From assembly GCA_965657645.1 (NCBI GenBank), contig CBFHOS010000039.1, positions 1 through 13,220 of the forward strand: a DNA stretch of 13,220 nucleotides. The letters run 5' to 3'. Positions within the stretch are counted from its first letter, which is position 1. The number at the start of each line of letters is the position of its first letter. Under the pieces are notes generated by a model that was given only the letters and a program-made list of their open reading frames with translations, was not told the origin of the DNA and did not search any database. Position numbers and translations under genes: made by a program. This DNA comes from CBFHOS01 sp965657645 (GTDB lineage: Bacteria; Pseudomonadota; Alphaproteobacteria; Puniceispirillales; Puniceispirillaceae). This document shows positions 7,730 through 13,220 of the stretch, in pieces.

Positions 7730-8852
7730 GGCTAGCCCGAAATATGGCGTAATGATCTGCGGTCATGGCTCACGATCAAAATCAGCCGTTACCGAATTTG
7801 CTGTTCTTGCTGAAAAGCTAGCGCCGTTATTTCCTGATTGGCCGGTTGAATATGGGTATCTGGAATTTGCCACACCTGTCATCAAAACCGGTCTGGACAA
7901 ACTGCGCGAACAGGGGGTTACCCATGTTCTAGCGGTTCCGGGCATGCTGTTTGCGGCGGGACATGCAAAAAACGATATCCCGTCGGTGCTAAACACCTAT
8001 GCGGCGGAACACGGCATTACCATTCAATATGGCCGTGAATTGGCTGTTGATCTGCAAATGCTACAGGCCGCCGGTGATCGGATCGATCAGGCTATTGCCG
8101 CGGCTGATGCCAAGAGTGGTAAGGTTGATGTGGCGGATACGTGTCTGGTGGTTATTGGTCGGGGTGCATCTGATCCTGATGCCAATTCAAACATTTCAAA
8201 AATTGCCCGGATGCTATGGGAAGGGATGGGGTTTGGTTGGGCTGAAGTCGGCTATTCCGGCGTCACTTTCCCGCTGGTCCAGCCCTGTCTCGAGCATGTT
8301 GCAAAGCTTGGCTATAAGCGCATCGTGGTGTTCCCATACTTTCTGTTCTCAGGCATTCTTATCGATCGCATCTATGGCTTTACCGACGAAGTCGCCAGCC
8401 AATATAGCGACATCGAATTTGTCAAAGCTGGCTATCTAAACGATCATCCAAAGGTGATTGCGACATTTGCCGATCGGGTGCGTGAGATCCTCGACGGCAA
8501 CAACAATATGAATTGTGCATTGTGTAAATACCGCGCCCAAGTATTGGGATTTGAGGCTGAAGTCGGTGCCGCGCAAGAAAGCCATCATCACCATGTCGAA
8601 GGCCAAGGCGTTTCCGCGCCGGGTAGTAACGTCGAAGATTGCAAGCTATGTGACACGTTTTGTACCGGCGAATGTCGTCTCGATATGGTCCATGATCATG
8701 GTCATCATCACCATCACGGGCATGATCATTCACATGACCACGGGCATGATCATTCACATGATCACGGGCACTCGCACGCGCCTTATCCGCATGCAAAGCA
8801 TCCTTTGGGACCGGAATCCGTTCGCGGTCGCAACACGCAAAAGAGTGATTAG
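7722..8852 (+). CDS. cbiX: CbiX-type sirohydrochlorin/corrin cobaltochelatase with Cys clusters and His-rich tail
   Basis: This 376-residue protein contains two CbiX/class-II chelatase repeats, at about residues 8-120 and 140-260. The N-terminal repeat keeps both expected metal-site histidines, His15 in CGHGSR and His81 in FAAGHAKNDIP. In the C-terminal repeat the matching places read IGRGASD and LFSGILIDR, so it is probably structural. A motif MNCALCKYR (residues 263-271; Cys265, Cys268) matches the MxCxxC motif linked to an Fe-S cluster in long CbiX proteins. A second cluster, CKLCDTFCTGEC (Cys307, 310, 314, 318), follows. The C-tail is extremely rich in His and Asp (about 323-354). CbiX inserts Co2+ into sirohydrochlorin in the early-cobalt pathway. 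The start at 7722 has an AGGAGA ribosome site (7708-7713) and overlaps the upstream stop by 8 nt. Its presence beside cobN is unusual. It could instead serve siroheme synthesis, cobalt storage or trafficking. Confidence 0.9.
   Translation: MHEASPKYGVMICGHGSRSKSAVTEFAVLAEKLAPLFPDWPVEYGYLEFATPVIKTGLDKLREQGVTHVLAVPGMLFAAGHAKNDIPSVLNTYAAEHGITIQYGRELAVDLQMLQAAGDRIDQAIAAADAKSGKVDVADTCLVVIGRGASDPDANSNISKIARMLWEGMGFGWAEVGYSGVTFPLVQPCLEHVAKLGYKRIVVFPYFLFSGILIDRIYGFTDEVASQYSDIEFVKAGYLNDHPKVIATFADRVREILDGNNNMNCALCKYRAQVLGFEAEVGAAQESHHHHVEGQGVSAPGSNVEDCKLCDTFCTGECRLDMVHDHGHHHHHGHDHSHDHGHDHSHDHGHSHAPYPHAKHPLGPESVRGRNTQKSD
8715..8769 (+). repeat. 24-bp tandem repeat encoding a HGHDHSHD octapeptide
   Basis: Two near-identical 24-bp units (8715-8738 and 8739-8762, differing only in the last base) and the start of a third (from 8763) encode HGHDHSHD, HGHDHSHD and then HGHSHAPY in the CbiX tail. 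Near identity at DNA level, third positions included, points to recent duplication or slippage. Copy number may therefore vary between strains and change the metal-binding capacity of the tail. Confidence 0.85.
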
Positions 8853-8860
8853 GAACAACT

Positions 8861-9520
8861 ATGTCAGCCTATGCGCCAGATTATATCAAAGACCCGCAAG
8901 CGATCTATGATGCATCGTTTGCGCGGGTGCGCTCGGCTGTTCATCTAGACGGTTTTCCCGATGATCTAGTGCCGATTGCCCTGCGCCTGATCCATTCATG
9001 CGGCATGCCTGATATTACTGATGACCTCAGCTATTCCGATGATGTTGCGCAATCCGCGATAAAGGCTCTTGGTCAAGGCGGGCGGATTATTTGCGATTGC
9101 GAAATGGTGGCATCCGGCATTACCCGCCGGTTTTTGCCGAATGACACCGAAATTATGGTCACGTTAAACGATCCCAAAACCCCCCAGCTAGCGAGCCAGA
9201 TAGGCACGACACGCTCTGCGGCGGCGGTTGAATTGTGGGATGATCATCTAGAGGGGGCGATTGTGGCGATTGGCAATGCCCCGACTGCGCTATTCCACCT
9301 TTTGGAAAAAATCGCCGGAGGCGGTCCACGTCCAGCCGCCATTCTGGGTTTTGCCGTGGGTTTTGTCGGGGCCGCGGAGAGCAAAACGGCGCTTGCTGAT
9401 TTTGAGGCTGATACAGGTCAGCATATCCCTTTTATTACGTTACAGGGTAGGAGAGGTGGCTCGGCAATGGCAGCGGCGGCCGTTAACGCCATCGCCATCG
9501 AAGCCAGCAAGGTCGCATAA
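8861..9520 (+). CDS. cobH: CobH, precorrin-8X methylmutase
   Basis: This 219-residue protein belongs to the CobH/CbiC family, which moves the C11 methyl group of precorrin-8X to C12 to give hydrogenobyrinic acid. The likely catalytic His45 is in LIHSCGMPDI, close to His43 of the Pseudomonas denitrificans enzyme. Further family motifs are ICDCEMVASGITR, the IGNAPTALF segment, GFVGAAESK, and the C-terminal GRRGGSAMAAAAVNAIA. The length is normal (about 210). The ATG at 8861 has an AGGAA ribosome site (8851-8855) that overlaps the cbiX stop. The stop overlaps the cobL start as TAATG, so the gene sits inside a coupled operon. Sequence alone does not exclude a cobalt-containing substrate (CbiC activity), which matters given the nearby CbiX. 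Confidence 0.96.
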   Translation: MSAYAPDYIKDPQAIYDASFARVRSAVHLDGFPDDLVPIALRLIHSCGMPDITDDLSYSDDVAQSAIKALGQGGRIICDCEMVASGITRRFLPNDTEIMVTLNDPKTPQLASQIGTTRSAAAVELWDDHLEGAIVAIGNAPTALFHLLEKIAGGGPRPAAILGFAVGFVGAAESKTALADFEADTGQHIPFITLQGRRGGSAMAAAAVNAIAIEASKVA

Positions 9521-10728
9521 TGGCTGTAACCGTTATAGGCGTTAGCGAGGCAGGTGTTGCGGGGCTTCCAGTCACCGTGCAAGAGCGCATTGGTGCCGGT
9601 GACATTGTGATTGCCGCACCGCGCTTTCACGCCAAGATCCCGCACGGCCCAGATATTATCGAATGGCCGTCACCCTTTACCGACATTTTTCCGCTATTTG
9701 CTGATAATGCTGATAAATCAATTGTCGTTCTGGCCACTGGGGATCCGTTATGGTTTGGCGCGGGGGCGGCATTAATCGCACATTTGGGTGTCCAGAATTG
9801 TGAAATCATCCCCGGCGTTTCCGGCTTTCAGGCGGCGGCAAGCCGAATGGGCTGGCCGATCGCGCAATGCGAAACCCTAAGCATTCATGGTGCTGGTGCA
9901 AACCGCGCGGCCGAGACAATCATTCCCCATCTTTACCCGCGTGCGCGTCTGTTGGTGATCGCGCGTAATGGCGATAGCCCCGCAGAAGTGGCGTCAGTAT
10001 TGAGCGCGGAGGGGTATGGCAATGCCACAATCGAGGTGCTGGCACATATAGGCGCGGATCAAGAGGCCCGTTATATCGGCCATGCCGCCAATTGGGCGCA
10101 TGATGCGATTCCTGATTTTCACATTATCGCGGTTGAATGCGGTGAAGACGTTGCCCATCACGGTATTATTGCTCTGCCTGATGATGCCTTTGAGAATGAT
10201 GGCAAGCTGACAAAGCGTGATGCACGGGCCAGTGCGCTTGCCAAGTTGGCCCCATTTCCCGGGGCGGTTTTATGGGATGTCGGATCTGGGTCAGGGGCGA
10301 TTGCCATTGATTTTCTGCGCAATGCACCACGCGGCGCCGCCTATGCCATCGACAAAAACCGCCAGCAAATCGACATGGCGTCACGCAATGCGCGGGCGAA
10401 TGGCGTGCCAGCATTGAATTTGATCGAGGCAGACTTGCCGTCCGGCCTCGATGATTTACCGCGTCCTGATGCTATATTCATTGGCGGCGGTCTATCCGAT
10501 GAAGTGGTGCATAAATGCCAATCGGCCCTTCGTCCCGGCGGTGTTCTTGTGGTGCATGCCGTGACCATCGAGAGCGAGACTGTTATTACCAAAAACTGGC
10601 AGAAAACCGGTGGTAGCCTCACACGCCTATCAATCCATCACGCCGATCCGGTTGGTGCGTTTCATGGCTGGCGCGGGTTGATGCCGGTAACCCAATGGCA
10701 TTGGCGCAAGGATTTGGATAATGGCTAA
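9520..10728 (+). CDS. cobL: CobL, precorrin-6Y C5,15-methyltransferase (decarboxylating), CbiE-CbiT fusion
   Basis: This 402-residue protein combines two SAM-dependent modules. The N-terminal CbiE-type tetrapyrrole methylase domain (about 1-210) has ATGDPLWFG at residues 72-80 and IIPGVSGFQAA at about 96-106. The C-terminal CbiT-type Rossmann domain (about 232-395) has the SAM loop DVGSGSGAIAIDF at 253-265 and IFIGGGL further on. CobL methylates C5 and C15 of precorrin-6B and decarboxylates the C12 acetate side chain, giving precorrin-8X. The fused form is typical of proteobacteria. The N-terminal glycine motif reads VIGVSEAGVAGL, where the more usual form is VIGIGxDGxxGL, a modest departure. 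The ATG at 9520 overlaps the cobH stop, with a weak AAGG site at 9509-9512. The stop overlaps cobI by 8 nt. No frameshift is seen. Confidence 0.95.
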   Translation: MAVTVIGVSEAGVAGLPVTVQERIGAGDIVIAAPRFHAKIPHGPDIIEWPSPFTDIFPLFADNADKSIVVLATGDPLWFGAGAALIAHLGVQNCEIIPGVSGFQAAASRMGWPIAQCETLSIHGAGANRAAETIIPHLYPRARLLVIARNGDSPAEVASVLSAEGYGNATIEVLAHIGADQEARYIGHAANWAHDAIPDFHIIAVECGEDVAHHGIIALPDDAFENDGKLTKRDARASALAKLAPFPGAVLWDVGSGSGAIAIDFLRNAPRGAAYAIDKNRQQIDMASRNARANGVPALNLIEADLPSGLDDLPRPDAIFIGGGLSDEVVHKCQSALRPGGVLVVHAVTIESETVITKNWQKTGGSLTRLSIHHADPVGAFHGWRGLMPVTQWHWRKDLDNG

Positions 10729-11443
10729 GCAAAACCCGATAAGGGGTAAATTTATCGGTGTCGGTACGGGCCCCGGTGATCCGGAATTGGTGACAAGGCG
10801 CGCGTGGTCGATGATTGAAGGGGTGCGGGTGATTGCCTATCCGGCACCCGATCATGGCACTAGTTTTGCCCGCTCTATTGTTGCCGAGGCGATCCATCCC
10901 GATGCAGTTGAAATTGCAATGGTGGTGCCGATGCGTTCTGGCCGTGCGCCCGCACAATCCATTTATGACGAGGGCGCGGCGGCGATCATCGCCCAGCTGA
11001 ATGACGGTCATGATGTCGTCATGCTATGCGAGGGGGACCCGCTGTTTTATGGCTCGTTCATGTATGTTTTGGCCCGCATCCAGCCTGATTTTGAGGTTGA
11101 GATTATTCCTGGTGTCACCAGCGTCACCGCTTGTGCCGCCGCGGTTGCCCATCCGTTGGTAGCGCGTAATGATGTGATGACGATTTTGCCCGGACCTCTC
11201 GATGATGATGTGTTGGTTGGGCATATAAACGCCGCGGATGGTCTTGCGATCATGAAAATTGGCCGTCATATGCCGCGGCTAAAGGCACTATTCACAAGAC
11301 TTGGTTACGCTGAAAAGGCCCGCTATATCAGCCATGCCTCGCTAGGCCATCAAACGGGGATGTCGCTTGCTGATGCGCCCGATATTGCCCCGTATTTTTC
11401 AATGATTCTTCTCTATAAAGGTGATGATCCGTGGATCAATTAA
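10721..11443 (+). CDS. cobI: CobI, precorrin-2 C20-methyltransferase
   Basis: This 240-residue SAM-dependent tetrapyrrole methylase of the CobI/CbiL group turns precorrin-2 into precorrin-3A (or does the cobalt-bound equivalent). It has the N-terminal GVGTGPGDPEL motif at 13-23, a tyrosine-proline segment AYPAP at about 39-43, CEGDPLFYGS at 103-112, and IIPGVTSVTACAAA, all typical of the C20 methyltransferase subgroup. The length is normal (about 230-250). A good ribosome site (AAGGA, 10708-10712) lies 8 nt before the ATG, within the end of cobL. The 3' end overlaps the CbiG-CobJ start by 13 nt. Metal-free and cobalt substrates cannot be told apart with certainty from sequence. CobI is preferred over CbiL because the cluster includes CobN and a fused CobL. 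Confidence 0.94.
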   Translation: MAKQNPIRGKFIGVGTGPGDPELVTRRAWSMIEGVRVIAYPAPDHGTSFARSIVAEAIHPDAVEIAMVVPMRSGRAPAQSIYDEGAAAIIAQLNDGHDVVMLCEGDPLFYGSFMYVLARIQPDFEVEIIPGVTSVTACAAAVAHPLVARNDVMTILPGPLDDDVLVGHINAADGLAIMKIGRHMPRLKALFTRLGYAEKARYISHASLGHQTGMSLADAPDIAPYFSMILLYKGDDPWIN

Positions 11444-13220
11444 CCCCTTATGTTGCCAACCGTCCGGTGGTGATTTGTCTGTCGGAAACCGGATTTGTTC
11501 TGGCCAAGCGTGTTGCCAAGGCGATTGGCGCCGATATTCATGGTCATGCGATTAGATGTCCAGACGCGGATCAGACATTTATCAAGGCGCGGGCGCATAT
11601 CGCCACTATCTTTAATACTGGCCGTCCAATTGTTGGCATTTGCGCCGCGGGAATTCTAATTCGGTCTGTGGCGCCGCATCTGGGCAGTAAATGGAGTGAT
11701 GCACCGGTTATTGCGATCTCGGAAACTGGTTCGCATATTGTGCCGCTTTTGGGCGGGCATCATGGCGGCATTGTTCTTGCCAATTTGATTGCCGAGAAAA
11801 TTGGCGGCGAGGCGGCGATCACCACCGCAGGCAATTTGCAATGGCGGGCGTCACTGGACGAACCACCGCGCGGTTGGCGTTTGGTTAACCGCGGTGCCGC
11901 CGGTAAAATTATGGCGGAATTGCTTGCAGGGGGCGGGGCTTATATCGATGGTGAATGCCGCGGTGATCTTGATGAATGGCTGGCGGATGTGCCGCGCGGC
12001 GATACCGTGACCGTGACCGTTACACGCAAGCAAATCGTGCCAGAGAGCCACCAATTGGTCTATTGCCCGCAGGATATAATTGTTGGCGTTGGCTGTGCGC
12101 GGGGATGTGGCACGGATGAAATAATGGATTTGGTTATGGGCCAATTGGGCAAAGCCAACATTAACGCCGCCTCGATTGCGGCGGTTGTCTCGGTTGATCT
12201 AAAAGCCGATGAACCGGCCATTATCGCCTTGGCAAATATGCTGGATGTTCCCTTTAGGGTCTTTGATGTTGCCAGTCTTGAGGCGGAAACGCCGCGCCTC
12301 GCTAATCCATCTGACGTTGTTTTTGCGGAAATTGGTGCCCACGGTGTTGCCGAGGCGGCGGCTTTGGCGGCGGTTGGTAATGATGGCAAACTAATCCATG
12401 AAAAGCAGAAGAGCGCAAATGCAACGATGGCCCTTGCCAAGGCACCATCTGCATTTCTGGATGAATTACCGGGGCGCAAACCGGGACGGGTGATGCTCAT
12501 CGGTATAGGGCCGGGGCAATCGGATTGGCGCACTCCAGAAGCATCCAAACTAATCCAATCGGCAGATGAATTGGTCGGGTATGGCCTCTATATCGATATT
12601 CTTGGGGCAATCGCCGCGCATATACCACGCCGTGATTTCAAACTCGGCGAGGAAGAAGCACGGTGTCGGTATGCCTTGGAAGAGGCCGCGACCGGCAAAG
12701 ACGTGGCGATTATTTGCTCTGGCGATGCTGGCATTTATGCGATGGGCGCGTTGGTGTTTGAATTGCTCGACCGCGATGAGGCAGATAACGGCGTGTCAGC
12801 AATGGCACGCCGTGTAGAGGTTGTGAGTGCCCCGGGCATTTCGGCGCTACAGGCGGCGGCGGCGCGTTCAGGTGCGTTGCTCGGTCATGATTTTTGCACC
12901 ATATCCCTGTCTGATTTGCTAACGCCATGGGACTCGATTGAATCACGCATTCATGCGGCAGGTGCGGGAGATTTTGTGATCGCCTTTTACAATCCGGTAT
13001 CCATGCGGCGGCGGACTCAATTGGCGGCGGCGCGGGATATCCTCATTACGTATCGCGGCGCCGATGTACCGGTCTTGTTGGCTAGTAATCTGGGCCGCCC
13101 GGAAGAAGAATTGAAACACCGCACGTTAGGTAGTTTGGACATTGACGAGGTCGATATGCTGACCGTGGTTATGGTCGGATCATCGGCTTCGCGCCGCGTT
13201 GAGCTTGGCCGTGGCAGTGC
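11431..13220 (+). CDS. cobJ: CbiG-CobJ fusion: cobalt-precorrin-5A hydrolase-like/CobE module plus precorrin-3B C17-methyltransferase (partial, 3' end beyond window)
   Basis: The frame is open from a GTG at 11431 to the window edge, giving 596 codons so far. An in-frame TGA at 11425 leaves GTG as the first possible start, and AAGGTGA just upstream is a good ribosome site inside cobI. Residues 1 to about 135 are CbiG N-terminal-like (ICAAGILIRSVAPHL, GGHHGG at 108-113, AAITTA). A short middle region follows. Residues about 215-345 are a CbiG C-terminal/CobE domain with VGVGCARGCGTDE. From about 352 a tetrapyrrole methylase begins with LIGIGPG at 356-362, then SGDAGIYAMG at 430-439, SAPGISALQAAAARSGA, and FYNPVSMRRR at 519-528, as in CobJ/CbiH. 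CobJ methylates C17 and contracts the ring. CbiG opens the delta-lactone and releases the C20 fragment in the anaerobic route. CbiG-CobJ fusions are known, for example in cyanobacteria. Probably fewer than 30 residues are missing. Confidence 0.92.
   Translation, partial: MDQLTPYVANRPVVICLSETGFVLAKRVAKAIGADIHGHAIRCPDADQTFIKARAHIATIFNTGRPIVGICAAGILIRSVAPHLGSKWSDAPVIAISETGSHIVPLLGGHHGGIVLANLIAEKIGGEAAITTAGNLQWRASLDEPPRGWRLVNRGAAGKIMAELLAGGGAYIDGECRGDLDEWLADVPRGDTVTVTVTRKQIVPESHQLVYCPQDIIVGVGCARGCGTDEIMDLVMGQLGKANINAASIAAVVSVDLKADEPAIIALANMLDVPFRVFDVASLEAETPRLANPSDVVFAEIGAHGVAEAAALAAVGNDGKLIHEKQKSANATMALAKAPSAFLDELPGRKPGRVMLIGIGPGQSDWRTPEASKLIQSADELVGYGLYIDILGAIAAHIPRRDFKLGEEEARCRYALEEAATGKDVAIICSGDAGIYAMGALVFELLDRDEADNGVSAMARRVEVVSAPGISALQAAAARSGALLGHDFCTISLSDLLTPWDSIESRIHAAGAGDFVIAFYNPVSMRRRTQLAAARDILITYRGADVPVLLASNLGRPEEELKHRTLGSLDIDEVDMLTVVMVGSSASRRVELGRGS

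Noticed and set aside
8422..8796. Minus-strand open frame rich in His/Asp/Arg opposite the cbiX tail
   Set aside because: It is a mirror effect of the CAT/GAT-rich repeat codons on the plus strand and is not a gene.
1..13220. Search for mobile elements, CRISPR arrays, tRNA or rRNA genes
   Set aside because: No transposase, integrase, regularly spaced repeat array, cloverleaf-like segment or rRNA motif was seen. The window is densely packed with cobalamin genes.

Overview
This window is a cobalamin (vitamin B12) biosynthesis locus from an alphaproteobacterium. The alphaproteobacterial assignment rests on the protein types: a large CobN beginning MHLL, a fused CbiE-CbiT CobL, and CobH, CobI, CobO and CobQ of Rhizobiales/Rhodospirillales type. 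Base composition looks moderate (roughly half G+C by eye). That would fit a marine lineage such as SAR116 better than a high-GC soil Rhizobium, but this placement is inference only.

Layout. (1) A rightward unit, positions 1-6088: the 3' end of a probable cobW, then cobN, cobO and cobQ, tightly packed with an 8-nt gap, a 1-nt gap and a TAATG overlap. (2) cobD (cbiB), 6083-7066, lies on the minus strand and is convergent with cobQ; the two stop regions overlap by 6 nt. (3) An intergenic region of about 350 nt, 7067-7414. It holds the cobD leader and a rightward element that I read as a divergent cobalamin riboswitch (about 7205-7408). (4) A second rightward unit, 7415 to beyond the window end: a small His-rich secreted or membrane protein, a CbiX-type chelatase with Cys clusters and a polyhistidine tail, cobH, cobL, cobI and a CbiG-CobJ fusion that is cut by the window edge. 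Most junctions in this unit overlap, which suggests one translationally coupled operon.

How the genes fit together. CobI methylates precorrin-2 at C20. CobJ contracts the ring, here fused to CbiG/CobE-type domains. CobL methylates C5 and C15 and decarboxylates. CobH shifts the C11 methyl group to give hydrogenobyrinate. CobN, with CobS and CobT that are not seen here, inserts cobalt late. CobO adenosylates, CobQ amidates to cobyric acid, and CobD attaches the aminopropanol arm. CobW is a metallochaperone-type GTPase. The odd points are an early-insertion-type chelatase (CbiX) beside the late-insertion CobN, and a full CbiG module beside aerobic-type enzymes. No cobG/cobZ, cobM, cobK, cobF, cobB, cobS/T or cobC is in the window; they may lie outside it.
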